Assembly: GCF_964656455.1 (NCBI RefSeq) | Contig: NC_135721.1 | Span: 86,780,754 to 86,844,753 of the forward strand | Reading direction: 5' to 3' | Length of the DNA: 64,000 bases | DNA from: Halichoerus grypus | Taxonomy: Eukaryota > Chordata > Mammalia > Carnivora > Phocidae | Shown: piece by piece, positions 51,401-60,779 of the stretch | Position numbering within the stretch: position 1 is the stretch's first letter | Layout of the letters: every line of letters begins with the position of its first letter | Made by a program: the position numbers and the translations under genes | The notes under the pieces: model-generated | Told to the model about the DNA's origin: nothing | Databases searched by the model: none | Seen by the model: only the letters and a program-made list of their open reading frames with translations

Positions 51401-54400
51401 CCAGTTCTTCCAAGGCCCCTAGACCCCCAGGGCTCCCTGCGTGGCAGTGGTGTGTGGAGCCTGGCCTCCCGTGCTGGAGTTCTGGCTTCCCTATCTACCA
51501 GCTGTGTGACCTTGGGCAAGTCCCTTACATTTCTGTCTCTCTGCTTCCTAACCTGTAAAATGGAGACATTAACAATCCCTACTTTGTTAGGTTATATACC
51601 AGGGAACCTAGAGCAGAATTATACACAGTATCTGCTCAGTAATGATTAGCACTGCTATCCTGTATGTATCTTGTAGCTATAATACCAGTCAACTGGTTGA
51701 CCATTTCTTGATTAAAGGATTCATTTCTATCAAATTTTAAACAAGTAACTGTACGTTTCAGTATCAATCTATGGTCTGTCTATATCAGGGGCCTGCAAAT
51801 TTTTCCTGTTAAGGGCCAGACAGTAAATATTTCAGGCCTACAGTCCATATGGCCTCTGTCCTCTGCTAAGTTTGAAGAGCTACTCAATTTGGCCCTTGCA
51901 GTACAAGACCACAGAAACAGCATGGCCACGCCCCAGTAAAACTGTATTTATGGACACTGAAATTTGAATTTTATATCCTTTTCACATATCATGAAATACT
52001 AGTCTTCTTTTAATTTTTTTTTAAGATTTTATTTATTTATTTATTTGACAGAGAGAGAGAACAGGCAGGGGGAGAAGCAGGCTTCCCGTCGAGCAGGGAG
52101 CCCTCAGGGCTCGATCCCAGGACGCTGGGATCATGACCTGAGCCGAGGGTAGACGCTTAACTGACTGAGCCACCCAGGCGCCCCTAAATTTTTTTAAAGA
52201 TTTATTTCTTTCAGAGAGAGGGAGAGAGAGAGAGCAAGCGTGCGCTCAGGGAGGAGGGACAGAGGGAGAGAAACTTCAAACAGACTCCCTGCTGGGCGCA
52301 GAGCCCAGCGTGGACCTCGATCTCATGACCTGAGCCAAAACCAAGAGTCAGACGCTCAACCGACTGACCCAAGGCGCCCCTCTTTTAATTTTTTTTTAAC
52401 CATTTAAAAAAGTGAAAACTATCCTGAGCTGTCAGGCAAGTGGCAGGTCAGTTTGGCCACGTGTTATAGCTATAGTTTGCCCACACCTGCTCTACACAAG
52501 TGATCTAGGGTAGCATTTATTCAACCAGCCAAGAAAACAAATTGTTTATATTTACTCCTTTAGCCCAAAAGTTAATTATCATGTGCTTTAAAAAAGCTTC
52601 ATTAAAATGTGTACACAGTTGTTAACTAAACCAATAGTTTTCTCTACATTTCTTTTTTCCTACATTTCTATAGACAAATGACAGTGTAAAAAGCTATTTT
52701 CTTCAGCTGTCACTTACCCTGCATTCATTTTGAATTCTGGTTTCTCAAAGTTCTACTCTGAGGACCCTTACCCCAACCACACACAGATGAATAGACCATA
52801 TTAATCATGCCCCTTTTTAAAATAACTAGTTGAAAAAAAAAAACCAGAAATATAAAAGTGAATGTGTTGCTTTCATAATGGGTATTTTATATCTTTCCTG
52901 TGGCTAGTAAGACACGTTTTAATTAAAGTAGCAATTTTTTAAAGATGTACCTTGTACCACTGAATCTTCATGTCCATTTTGTTATGGGTGAATTCACTCA
53001 GCTCAGGGCAAACTAAGAACCCAGAAGTTGACAAGGTTAGAATTTGCGGGTACGATATGAAAGGCAGGGAAGCTTCTGTCTTCTCGAAAACCCGGAGCTC
53101 AATGGACATTTCATCACAGTAAGAGGCATTTCTGAAGTCAAGGGAAAAAAGCATAATAAATGATAAGGCAAAATAACAGCAACGCTAAATGAAATTGAGA
53201 ATAATTTCCCCAATCCCATTAAATTCTGGGAATCATCTATCAACTGAAGTCAAATTTCAGAAAACTGCAGAGAACTTTGGGTAAGCTCTAAAATATTTTT
53301 GCAATACTGCATGGGGGAAATGAACTTGGCAAGTTTGTTTTTAATTTGGGGGGTTTTTTTTGGTTCGCCTAACTCTAACCTCAATATCATAATTCTATCA
53401 AGACCTTAGAACTGGGGAAAGGGCAGAGGCATAACACTGATAGAAACATGGGGAAAAAACATAAAAACATAAAAATATAGTTATCTCAGCTAAGTAAGTT
53501 CCTGGCTACATAATCAACAGAAACCATGAGAATGTGCTGTATAAGGAGGGGCGGGGGAGGGGGGGGGGCGGGAAGGGCCTGCACAGCAAAAGGTAAAACA
53601 GTCTATATCTAAAGAACAAAGAAAATGTGACAAATATACGTGAGAGAAGTAAGTGACAAAAGCTTGCCACCTGAAAGTAAAAAGAATTAATTCAAATAGA
53701 TAAAACCATTATCTAATATTATATTTCATGTCTGGTTAAAAAAAAAGAAAAAGCTGAACAAACATTTTAGGCACAAAGAAATGCAGAAAGCTATCACCTT
53801 GAAAAGTACATAATCTCGCTGTAAGTCAAAGAAAGGCAAATGAGGACAAGTCTAAAGAACGGCGCACACCTGAAAAGAGTCACTTTACCAGCAGGAGGAG
53901 GCCTGTACTAGGTGCTCTACATATGTTATTTTATTTATTCTCCAACCCTACAAGGTAGGAATTATTATTATATCATTTTTAGGTGAGGAAAATTAGGTAT
54001 GCAGAAATGAAGTCATTTCCTAAGGTTGTAGAGCTACTAAGAGGTCAAACCAAGGTTAGAAGCCAAGGAAGGCTCTGGGAAAACCCGTCAATTCGGGCAA
54101 TATCTCCGGAAACCAAACTTACGACACATATCGAGAGTTCCAAACCTGTTCACATTATTGATCTGGTAATTCCCCGTGGGCAAGACAGTCCGTGAAAATA
54201 ACTCAAAAGACTAATGGGTGGGGAATAACTTGATCACCACTCACATTCTCCGTGTGGTGTGGCATCCCCACATGGTGGGGTGGTGGTCATTAGTGCTGTT
54301 CACCGAGTGTGTCCAGTTCCCCCCCTCTGAGCAAATGGTGGAATTACACATCATGGTCCCACTGTGGGTGGGTGCAGTTATAGGACTTTTTCTAGTCCAT

Positions 54401-56503
54401 GGGATGTATATGTGTCTCTTGTACACCAAAGTTTCAATATCCAAGCGAGACACTCTAAAACATGTCTTCTTCTGGTACGACAACCAACACTTGAGATAAT
54501 GTCTGTTCCTTCAGTCTGGGTTCCTGATTGTCTGCCAAACCATCATGGGCTTGTAGGCTTGTTGCATGTGTGATAAATAAACCTTTGTGGTTTTAAGCCA
54601 CCGAGATTTGGGGGCTGTTTGATTTAGCAGCATAACTTGCCCACCCTGGTTGACAGTGTGTTCTAGATCAGAAGATTATAAAAATCACAGGAACACAGCT
54701 GTGTTAATAACTGCCAAGGGTTATTAGGGCAACCGTTGGTGATTCTCACTCTGCTGGAACCCCAATCTTAGAGCTGGAAGAGAGTTCTAAAGACCAGCCA
54801 GGGAGACTCTCTCACATGCTAAGAAACCTTGACCCTGGGATTTCTTCTGCTCCCCCTCAATCTCAGATCTCTCTTTTTCTACAAGAACAGAGAATAAAGG
54901 GCTGCCTGTGTGGCTCAGTCAGTTGACTGACTCTTGATTTCAGCTCAAGTCATGATCACAGCGTGGTGAGATCGAGCCCCATATCAGGCTCTGCACTCAG
55001 CCGCGTGTCTGCTCAAGATTCTCTTTCTCTCCCCCTCCTTCTGCCCAACCCCCTCTAAAATAAATAAATAAATCTTTAAAAAAAAAAGAACAGAAAATAA
55101 AATAAGGGTATTAGATACAATTTTTTAAATCGAGTATAAAAACAAACTTTAAGACAAACACGACTCAGCTCACATCTCCCTGATTTTTGCATATTATCAC
55201 TTCAGTAATCAATAAGTATTGCCTTTGGGAAAGAAAAGGCATTTTGATGTATATATGGACAATCTTCTATGATGCTCCCCATAACTAGATGCTTCGCATG
55301 CTGTGATTTCAAAGGACTCTCCCAACAAACCCCTTTACAGAGGAGAAAACTGAGATCCATAAATGCCAAGTAAGAAGACCAAGGTCCTACTGGCTAGAAA
55401 ATGAGAGGGCTAGGATTTACACTCATACCATTCCAACTCCGAATTCCATTCTTTTTCTACCACACTATTAAGTTTTCCTAATAGTGCTCCTTAGGAAAAC
55501 GTTAGAATTTTCTCTATTAAAAGGAAAGAAAAACTATGCGTTTATAGCTATTGTAAAATCAGATATCCACATTGCCCTGATATGGAAATAAGAGACTGCC
55601 TACCTATTTCCTAGGCAGGGTTCACTGACAGGACTGAACACACTCACCCATCCACCCGCATACACACCACACACACACACACACACACACCATCTAGGAC
55701 TGACTAGGGCTGATATTGTCTGAAATTCTCCCATTCACCAGTAATTCCCTTGTGCTATGAATGCACTTTCTTTGGTTCTCTTTCTAAATGAAAATACTCG
55801 TAGGTACAGTTTCTCCTTAAATCAAGCAGGTTTATGAGATGTGCAGAGACTCTAAAGTTGGCTGGTAGAAGGAGTGGGCAGAGCCTGGGGGCAAGATACA
55901 GGCAGCAGCTGAAGAGAGAAGACCAGGGACACTACTTCCCAGTCTGCCCTAATCCTTTCTGGAGAACTTAGCCAGGCAAGGTTTAAAATCACCAACACTA
56001 ACTACACCTACAGCTTTCTCCTGCATGAAGCAGCAAGCTTTGCCAAGACCACTGAATGGGGAATGGACAGTCTTTTCAATAAAAGGTGTTAGGAAAAGTG
56101 GATAGCCACTTGCAAAAGAATGAAGTCAGACCATTACCTTATGCCATGTATAAATGTTAACTCAAAATGGATCAAAGACCTAAACATAAGAGCTAAAACT
56201 ATAAAAATTCTTAGATGAAAACACAGGGTAAATCTTTACAACATTAGATATAGCAATGATTTCTTAGATAGGACATCAAAAGCACAGGCCACCAAAGAAA
56301 AAACAGATAAATTGAACTTTATCAAAATTAAAAACCTTTGTGCAACAAAGAACATTATCAAAAGAGTAAAAAGGCAACCCGTGGCATGGGAGAAAACAAT
56401 TGTAAATCATATATGTGGGAAGGGATTGAGAGCCAGAATACATAAAGAATTCCTACAATTCAAAAACAAATAACTTGATTAAAGAATGGATAAAGAAGAT
56501 GTG

Positions 56504-56537
<34 letters not shown>

Positions 56538-59493
56538 GAATATGACTCAGCTATAAAAAAGAATGAAATCTTGCCATTTGCAATGACATGGATGGATCTA
56601 GATGGAATAACGCTAAGTGAAATAAATCAGTCAGAGAAAGACAAATACCATATGATTTCACTCACAGGTAGAATCTAAGAAACAAAACAGATGAACAAAG
56701 AACAAAAGATACAAACAAACAAAAAGATTCTTAAATACGGAGAAAAAACTAGTGGTTGTCAGAGATGGGTGGTGGGATGGGAGAAATAGATGAAGGGAAT
56801 TAAAAGTATACTCAGTGATGAGCACTGAGAAATGTACAGAACTGCTGAATCATTATACTCTGTACCTGAAACTAACATAACACTGCATGTTAATTATATT
56901 TCAATTTTTAAAAGAAATGTAAAATAATAAGACAACAAAAACATTTTAAAGTTACAAATGGGCAAAGGACTTGAATAGACTTCCGGCCAATAAAGGACAT
57001 GGAAAGATGCTCAGCATTGCTAGTCATTAGGGAAATGCAAATCAAAAGCATAATAATCTATCACTTCATGCCCAGTAGGATGGCTATTATCCCTCTCCAA
57101 GAAAAACCCAGAAAATAATAAGTGTTGGTGAAGATGTAGAGACACTGGGACCCGTGTGCACTGCTGGTGGGAATGTAAAAATGGAGCAGCTACTGTGGCA
57201 AACGATATGATGGTTCCTCAAAAAATTAAACATAGAATGACCAATTCTCTCCTGGGTTTGTACTCAAGAGAAGTAAAAGGGACTCAAAGAGATCTCTGTA
57301 CACCTATGATCAGAGCAGCATTACTCACAATAGCCAAAAGGCAGGTACAGTGTCCACTGACAGATAAACAGGTAACCAAAATATGGTATATTTATGCAAT
57401 GGAATATTATTCAGTCTTAAAAAGGAAAGGAATTCGGACGCATGCTGCAGTATGCATGACCCTTGAAGACACTGTGCTCAGTGAGATAAGCCAGTCACCA
57501 AAGGACAAATACTGCTTGACTCCACTCCTATGAGGTATTTAGAGCAGTCAAATTCGTGGACAGACAATAGATGGGGGCTGCCAGGAGCTGGGGGAGGGGG
57601 AAGGAGGAGTTCGTGGTTAATAGGCACAGAGCCACAGTGTGAGAAGATGAAGAGTTCTGGAGATGGACGGTGGTGATGGTTGCACAACAATGTGAATGTG
57701 CTTAACACGCGGAATTGTACATGTAAAAAGGGATAAGATGATAACTTTTATGTTATGCATATGTTACCACAATTAAAAAAAAAAAAGCAACAGGACAAAG
57801 AGGAAGGGGGCTACACCCCACATCAGGGGCTGTGGGTTCCAGTCTCAGCTCCACACCTACCACCTGGGAACACTTTATGAGTGAGCTTGGTCCCCTCACA
57901 CGTACAATAAGCAGTTGGAAGAACTCATTCCTAAAGTCGCATCCAGTGTTCTACATCGATTTCTTCTGTCCATGTGGACACAGGCATGAACAAAATGGAA
58001 CAAGTCCCTGTCGATCTAGAGTTTACATTCTAATGGGGTATAGACAACGTTAAATACGTAAACACATGAGTGTGTCAGGTAAGGAAAGAAACACCAGCAG
58101 GGGAAAGAGAGAGTGTGTCAGGAGTACTGGTTTAGGTAAAGTAGCTAGGGAAGTCCTCTCCAAAGAGGTGACATTTGAGCAAAGACTTCAGTGAAGAGAG
58201 AGAAAGAGCCATGAAGACATCTGGGGAAGGTTCTCGGGTAGGAGGTATTCAGGAACAGTGAAGAGGACAAAAGGTAGCTTCTCACCTATGCACTGGATTT
58301 TGAAATCCAGGTCATCACTGAAGAACCATGCAGAAGCCCATTCTGGAAGGAGACCCATTCCTACCCTAGTCCCAGGGGGTTGGGGGGGGCTTACCTGATA
58401 GTGCAGATGTAAGTGCCAGAGTCCTCTTGCAAGGCTGGCAAGATCCAGAGAGCACCATCCTGGATCCACATTCGCGTCTCTTCTTCCCCAGGGACCTTTC
58501 TAGTAGAATCGTTTTTACGCCACGTCACGTTGACATAGGGGCTGACAGACGCCCACAACCAGAGCTGCGCCTGGGGGCACCTCAGGACCACAGGCTCCCC
58601 TTCTACCCTGAAGTCGGTTTTGAAATGCTTGCCAAGAAATTTGCAGTTTTCTGCAGCCACTAAAGGACAGGGAGACCACAGTCAAGCTTTGGGTCCAAAA
58701 CCTCCTTTGATGGGCACATCTGAAGAAGCCGAGTGCCCCTAACAAGTGACCTACACCCTGGGGGCCCCATTAGCCCCTCCTGTTATAATGACTTCAAAAC
58801 TCCCAAAAACAACTTTAGGGCTTCTGTCCATTCCAATTTAAATTTTGTGGGAAAAGTTAAATCCGGTTCACAGGATGACAAAAAATGATTAAAAAGTTGG
58901 GTCATATTCTTCACTTGTTGACTCCTTAACATTAAAAGCAGATCTTGGCTGAGTTCAGACAGAAAAAGAGCTTAGTTGTGACAAGACATGTGGTTAAAAT
59001 CTAAAAGCATCTTTTATTGAGGGCAAAAGCACCACTTCCTTGGCTCACTCTTCGGCAGGAATGACTGATGCCCACAGCAAGCTCCGTGCAACAGAGGAGA
59101 CGGGCAGGAGGAAGGATCTGTCCCACCTTGCTCTTTGAAAACAACCAACTTCACTAGATAAACAACTATTTTCCCCAGAGAAGCTGCAGGCAAGCTCTCT
59201 TCAGCTGATAGACTCATTTTTTTAAAACATTATTTATTCATCTGAGACACAGAGATAGAGAGAGCATGAGCAGAGGGAGAGGCAGAGGGAGAGGGAGAAG
59301 CAGGCTCCCCGCTGAGCCAGGAGCCCAGTGTGGGGCTCCATCCCAGGGCCCCAAGATCATGACTTGAGCCGAAGGCAGACGCTTAACCATCTGGGCCACC
59401 CAGGTGCCCCAAGACTCATTTCTTACCTGCGTGTTCCTCAGGCTGAATGGTGAAGGCTGAAACACTCATTACCAACATGTAAAAGATGAACAT
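42264..59493 (-). CDS. IL1R2: IL1R2, interleukin-1 receptor type 2 (decoy receptor), spliced from 8 coding exons
   Basis: Joined coding segments: 59493-59427, 58659-58395, 53131-52951, 50561-50387, 48275-48213, 46360-46225, 44514-44372, 42403-42264. The total is 1170 bases, phases match at every junction, and the product is 389 residues plus stop (human about 398). Layout: signal peptide about 1-13; Ig1 with C50-C108 in a D-S-G-T-Y-x-C motif; Ig2 with C152-C207 in D-A-G-Y-Y-x-C; Ig3 with C258-C326; membrane span about 349-368; 21-residue tail beginning with three arginines. N-glycosylation sequons are at N66, N112, N196, N219 and N277. There is no TIR domain, which separates it from IL1R1 and other signalling paralogues. 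Known role: it binds IL-1, mainly IL-1 beta, at the cell surface or as a shed form, and can engage IL1RAP without signalling, so it dampens inflammation. The tail is shorter than in human because of an early stop. Every intron has GT-AG ends. Confidence 0.97.
42404..44371 (-). other. IL1R2: IL1R2 intron after coding exon 7 (1968 bp)
   Basis: It holds a MER5A-like relic (43420-43580). The other parts, 42404-43410 and 43590-44371, show no recognised repeat. In human IL1R2 a soluble form can arise by alternative splicing near this region; nothing here proves or excludes that. Confidence 0.75.
43420..43580 (+). mobile_element. MER5A-like DNA-transposon relic in IL1R2 intron
   Basis: It begins 'cagtggttctcaaacttg', a hAT MER5A terminal repeat, followed by the typical 'cagggctctgtgttttcaa' body. 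Confidence 0.65.
44372..44514 (-). CDS. IL1R2: IL1R2 coding exon 7: second half of Ig3
   Basis: 143 bases encoding the last base of Q296 to the first base of A344. It includes the second Ig3 cysteine C326 in DFKCLV and the juxtamembrane run NTLSFQTLRTTVKE, conserved with human. The acceptor is 'ctccctcag|GGAATAC'; the donor is GAAG|GTATGT. Confidence 0.97.
44515..46224 (-). other. IL1R2: IL1R2 intron after coding exon 6 (1710 bp)
   Basis: It contains one SINEC copy (45842-46063), inserted antisense to the gene with perfect 12-base target duplications, and two T-runs near 45126 and 45667. The stretch 44515-45825 has no other recognised element. Confidence 0.85.
45842..46063 (+). mobile_element. 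SINEC copy in IL1R2 intron after coding exon 6
   Basis: The head 'ggcgcctgggtggctcagtc', intact tRNA-like part, CT body and A-rich tail are all present. Identical 12-base duplications 'attctaaaaatc' at 45830-45841 and 46064-46075 indicate a fairly recent insertion. Confidence 0.95.
46225..46360 (-). CDS. IL1R2: IL1R2 coding exon 6: first half of Ig3
   Basis: 136 bases encoding the end of G251 to the first two bases of Q296. It contains SRLTIPCKVFLG with C258, the paired tryptophans W273-W274, and the sequon N277-N-T, then GGRVAEG. The acceptor is 'ctgcacag|GATCAAG'; the donor is CGCCA|GTAAGT, a full consensus. Confidence 0.97.
46361..48212 (-). other. IL1R2: IL1R2 intron after coding exon 5 (1852 bp)
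   Basis: It contains a GGAA microsatellite (47381-47446 on the plus strand, TTCC in the sense of the gene) and otherwise sequence without a confident repeat assignment. A weak MIR-like stretch lies around 46540-46650. Confidence 0.8.
47368..47448. repeat. (GGAT)3(GGAA)16 microsatellite in IL1R2 intron
   Basis: GGAT units 47368-47380, then uninterrupted GGAA 47381-47446. Each GGAA is an ETS-factor core. Confidence 0.97.
48213..48275 (-). CDS. IL1R2: IL1R2 coding exon 5: Ig2-Ig3 linker and start of Ig3
   Basis: A 63-base exon encoding residues 230-250 and the first base of G251. It carries KKEEETIPVIISP, the acidic and basic linker followed by the IPVIISP segment that is shared with human IL1R2 and is also seen in IL1R1-family receptors. 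The acceptor is 'cttctcag|AAAAAG'; the donor is CTGG|GTAAGG. Confidence 0.96.
48276..50386 (-). other. IL1R2: IL1R2 intron after coding exon 4 (2111 bp)
   Basis: It contains one MER5A-like DNA-transposon relic (49205-49380), including a G11 run near 49245-49257. The remainder (48350-49200 and 49390-50386) shows no recognised repeat or reading frame I could defend. Confidence 0.8.
49205..49380 (+). mobile_element. MER5A-like DNA-transposon relic in IL1R2 intron
   Basis: 'gcctctcaaatctgagggtg', 'cccagtaggtctggatggag' and 'accctttgagaagccctg' follow the MER5A layout. Confidence 0.65.
50387..50561 (-). CDS. IL1R2: IL1R2 coding exon 4: second half of Ig2
   Basis: 175 bases encoding D172 to N229 plus one base. 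It contains DNEKFLSVRGT, near-identical to human, the Ig signature E-D-A-G-Y-Y-T-C with C207, and sequons at N196 and N219. The acceptor is 'cccttaag|GATTCT'; the donor is AACA|GTGAGT. Confidence 0.97.
51480..51660 (+). repeat. MIR SINE in IL1R2 intron
   Basis: 'accagctgtgtgaccttggg', 'ctaacctgtaaaatggagac' and 'tctgctcagtaatgatta'. Confidence 0.88.
52014..52184 (-). mobile_element. SINEC copy, inner member of a nested pair
   Basis: Minus-strand SINEC; its head is the complement of 'gccacccaggcgcccc' ending at 52184. The AAATAAATAAAATCTT-type tail lies at 52014-52040. It sits in the T-rich tail of the neighbouring copy, so it inserted second. Confidence 0.9.
52185..52380 (-). mobile_element. 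SINEC copy, outer member of a nested pair
   Basis: A more diverged minus-strand SINEC ending 'gacccaaggcgcccc' at 52380. The direct repeat 'tcttttaattttttt' at 52006 and 52381 flanks the pair and marks this older insertion into a hAT relic. Confidence 0.9.
52951..53131 (-). CDS. IL1R2: IL1R2 coding exon 3: Ig1-Ig2 linker and first half of Ig2
   Basis: 181 bases encoding the end of codon 111 to K171. It starts with NASYC, holding the N112 sequon and C116, includes the conserved stretch PFISYPQILTLSTSG, and supplies the first Ig2 cysteine C152 and tryptophan W169. The acceptor is 'gacttcag|AAATGCC'; the donor is TACAAG|GTACAT, with a weaker +4 to +6 match than the other donors. Confidence 0.97.
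53890..54080 (-). repeat. MIR SINE in IL1R2 intron
   Basis: Reverse MIR: 'gtactaggtgctctacatat', 'ccaaccctacaaggtaggaa' and 'gtcatttcctaaggttgta'. Confidence 0.8.
54480..54660 (+). mobile_element. Ancient LTR-like repeat 3' end in IL1R2 intron
   Basis: 'ttttaagccaccgagatttg' and 'gcagcataacttgcccacc' are MaLR-type LTR 3' landmarks. Upstream extent uncertain. Confidence 0.55.
54899..55085 (+). mobile_element. SINEC copy in IL1R2 intron after coding exon 2
   Basis: The head 'gggctgcctgtgtggctcag' is followed by the tRNA-related region, CT-rich body and AATAAATAAATCTTTAAA tail. Target duplications 'aagaacagagaataaa' (54883-54898) and 'aagaacagaaaataaa' (55086-55101) differ at one base. It is antisense to IL1R2. 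Confidence 0.93.
55265..55460 (-). repeat. MIR SINE in IL1R2 intron
   Basis: Reverse MIR: 'cctttacagaggagaaaact', 'accaaggtcctactggctag'. Confidence 0.7.
55662..55691. repeat. (CA)n microsatellite in IL1R2 intron
   Basis: About 14 CA units with one CC interruption. Confidence 0.93.
56060..56950 (+). mobile_element. L1 LINE fragment in IL1R2 intron
   Basis: 'aaaatggatcaaagacctaa', 'aatgacatggatggatctag' and 'ataccatatgatttcactca' are L1 ORF2/3' UTR hallmarks in plus orientation, with a (CA)n array at 56505-56535. Antisense to IL1R2. Confidence 0.85.
56951..57790 (+). mobile_element. Second, separate L1 LINE 3' fragment in IL1R2 intron
   Basis: An open run from 57156 to 57533 encodes an L1 ORF2-like C-terminus with …TIAKRQVQCPLTDKQV… and …IYAMEYYSVLKR…. 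It ends in an A-run at 57774-57785. It repeats ORF2 parts already seen in the fragment before it, so it is an independent copy. Confidence 0.85.
57975..58075 (-). repeat. L2 LINE relic in IL1R2 intron
   Basis: 'gagtttacattctaatgggg' followed by 'gtaaacac' is typical of reverse L2. Confidence 0.5.
58395..58659 (-). CDS. IL1R2: IL1R2 coding exon 2: first Ig domain
   Basis: It covers the rest of codon 23 to most of codon 111 (265 bases, phase 1 in, phase 2 out). It holds C28, the Ig1 cysteines C50 and C108, tryptophans W56, W58 and W69, the VPGEEETRMW segment shared with human IL1R2, and the sequon N66-V-T. The acceptor is 'tcctttag|TGGCTG'; the donor is ATCAG|GTAAGC. The residue joining exons 1 and 2 is Val23. 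Confidence 0.97.
58660..59426 (-). other. IL1R2: IL1R2 intron after coding exon 1 (767 bp)
   Basis: This is the shortest intron. Its 5' end holds a same-strand SINEC copy (59220-59410) flanked by the duplication 'agactcattt'. The rest, 58660-59209, shows no recognised repeat or exon. The acceptor is 'tcctttag'. Confidence 0.9.
59220..59410 (-). mobile_element. SINEC (CAN-SINE) in IL1R2 intron, beside the first coding exon donor
   Basis: Read on the minus strand it starts 'ggggcacctgggtggcc' at 59410 and runs through the CT-rich body to a T/A tail at 59220. Target duplications 'agactcattt' lie at 59210-59219 and 59412-59421. Its head is 16 bases from the exon-intron boundary. Confidence 0.93.
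59427..59493 (-). CDS. IL1R2: IL1R2 coding exon 1: signal peptide
   Basis: It encodes residues 1-22 plus one base of codon 23. The hydrophobic start contains MLVMSVSAFTIQ, which matches the human signal peptide and mature N-terminus pattern, so cleavage is expected after SVSA. The donor is CAG|GTAAGA at 59427/59426. The ATG at 59493 is chosen because the signal peptide begins there. A SINE begins only 16 bases into the following intron. Confidence 0.95.
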
Positions 59494-59554
59494 TGTTTCT
59501 GGCAACTTCTGGAGGACACAGGAGGTGGAGATCTCAGGTCCAGCACTCCGCAGC
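59494..59554 (-). other. IL1R2: IL1R2 5' untranslated part of the first coding exon
   Basis: Upstream of the ATG on the minus strand there is a pyrimidine-rich tract ending in 'ctcctatag', a good splice acceptor, with AG at 59556-59555. The exon would then begin at 59554 and run 61 bases to the ATG. This implies at least one separate noncoding first exon further upstream, as in human IL1R2. I chose this acceptor by inspection; another AG closer to the ATG (in 'ttgccag') is possible. Confidence 0.6.
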
Positions 59555-59859
59555 CTATAGGAGGAGACAGACGGGTCACCAGGAGCCACACACAGCCAGA
59601 GAGAGAACACCTTGAAGACGGTCCCAGAAGCAGGTTCTAGAGGCTTCACCTGATGATGGAAATTTTTGCCTAGACTTTAGACTTTTTAACAAGAAAAATG
59701 CCCAAGTTTTGGAGTTGCTCCTCAATAGCTATATTCACTGAGCACACCTAACATCAAATCCCCAGAGTACTTACAAGGTGCCTTGGAATAGATGTTCCAT
59801 ATCCTAAGTGTCTCTCCTGAAGTGTGCCTTAGCATTCCCTGCCCTGCGCTGAGATGCTC

Positions 59860-60130
59860 TTTCCTCAGCTATGGCCACCGCTCAGGTTCTCTCCTCGTTC
59901 AGGTCTCTACTCAAGCATCACTCATGGTGAGGTCTTCCCTGACATTCCTGTGTAAAACTGCACCACCCTTCTGCCTCAATGCTCCACATTTTTCTTTCCT
60001 ACACTATTGCTCTCTGTGGCATTCATCATCAACCGTGTCTCCTCCCTCTGGAATGCCAGCTCATGGGCTCAAAGATCTTACTTTATTTTACTCACAGATA
60101 CATCCCTAACTTCTATTTGTTGAATGAATG
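59860..60130 (+). repeat. L2 LINE 3' end upstream of IL1R2
   Basis: 'gaggtcttccctgacattcc', 'ctggaatgccagctcatggg' and the end 'tgttgaatgaatgaatgag' are in L2 order. Confidence 0.75.
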
Positions 60131-60779
60131 AATGAGTGAATTAATCACTAGAAGTCAAAAGGTCCTCATATTTTACTTGGAGAACTTTTCCTATTGTCTT
60201 TATGGATTAGCTCTTACTTCACATACAATTCCGACATACACTGTTGGATTATATATATTATATATACCACTAACTCTCTGGTCTAGAGCATGACGGGGTG
60301 GGGGGGAGAGAAATAAGGTCCAAAGAGTGAATAAGTTATGTGTAATGAAGTTCATGAAGCACTCCTGGCCACATACCTCCCCGAGACCAGAGCACCAGGT
60401 GCCTCTTTATCTCCCTGCAGTTCTCACACCGTATCGTAATTACCTGTTGTATTAGCTCCCCAGTGTCCCAACAATACTGCCAGCAATCCACCTCAACACT
60501 CAACACTGAAATGCCTAAAACAATCACCAAGGCGATCACGCCAATGGTGTAAAACGATTCTGGCTCAGAAGTCTGTGGATCTGACCTAGATCAGGCTGGG
60601 TTAGGCTTGGCTCCAGGCTTTGGGTGGGCTATAAGTCGGTTCCATGTGTCTCTCATCCTCCCTGGACCTTTGACTGCCTGGGAGATGATCCTCTCCTGCA
60701 ATGGCAAAAACACAAGCAATGTGGGCAAGAGCACTCAAGGCCTTGCCCAGAACTAGCTCACTCCCGTCTGCCCCACATT

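Larger units (their letters stand above)
51786..52492 (+). mobile_element. hAT-Charlie type DNA-transposon relic split by two SINEs
   Basis: Left part 51786-52013 begins 'caggggcctgcaaatttttc' and contains 'ccagacagtaaatatttcag'. The right part 52398-52492 ends 'gctatagtttgcccacacctg', the inverted counterpart of the left end. The inserted block is 52014-52380. Nonautonomous; no transposase. Confidence 0.75.
50562..52950 (-). other. IL1R2: IL1R2 intron after coding exon 3 (2389 bp)
   Basis: It contains a MIR (51480-51660) and a hAT-family DNA transposon relic (51786-52492) interrupted by two adjacent SINEC copies (52014-52380). Positions 50562-51479 and 52500-52950 are AT-rich with no recognised element. 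Confidence 0.85.
53132..58394 (-). other. IL1R2: IL1R2 intron after coding exon 2 (5263 bp)
   Basis: This is the largest intron of the coding part. It contains, from low to high position, a MIR (53890-54080), the 3' end of an LTR-like repeat (54480-54660), a SINEC (54899-55085), another MIR (55265-55460), a CA microsatellite (55662-55691), two L1 pieces (56060-57790) and an L2 relic (57975-58075). I saw no extra exon. Confidence 0.85.

Noticed and set aside
57156..57533. A 125-codon host gene in an IL1R2 intron
   Set aside because: The peptide matches the L1 ORF2 C-terminal pattern and ends near an A-run, so it is a retrotransposon remnant.
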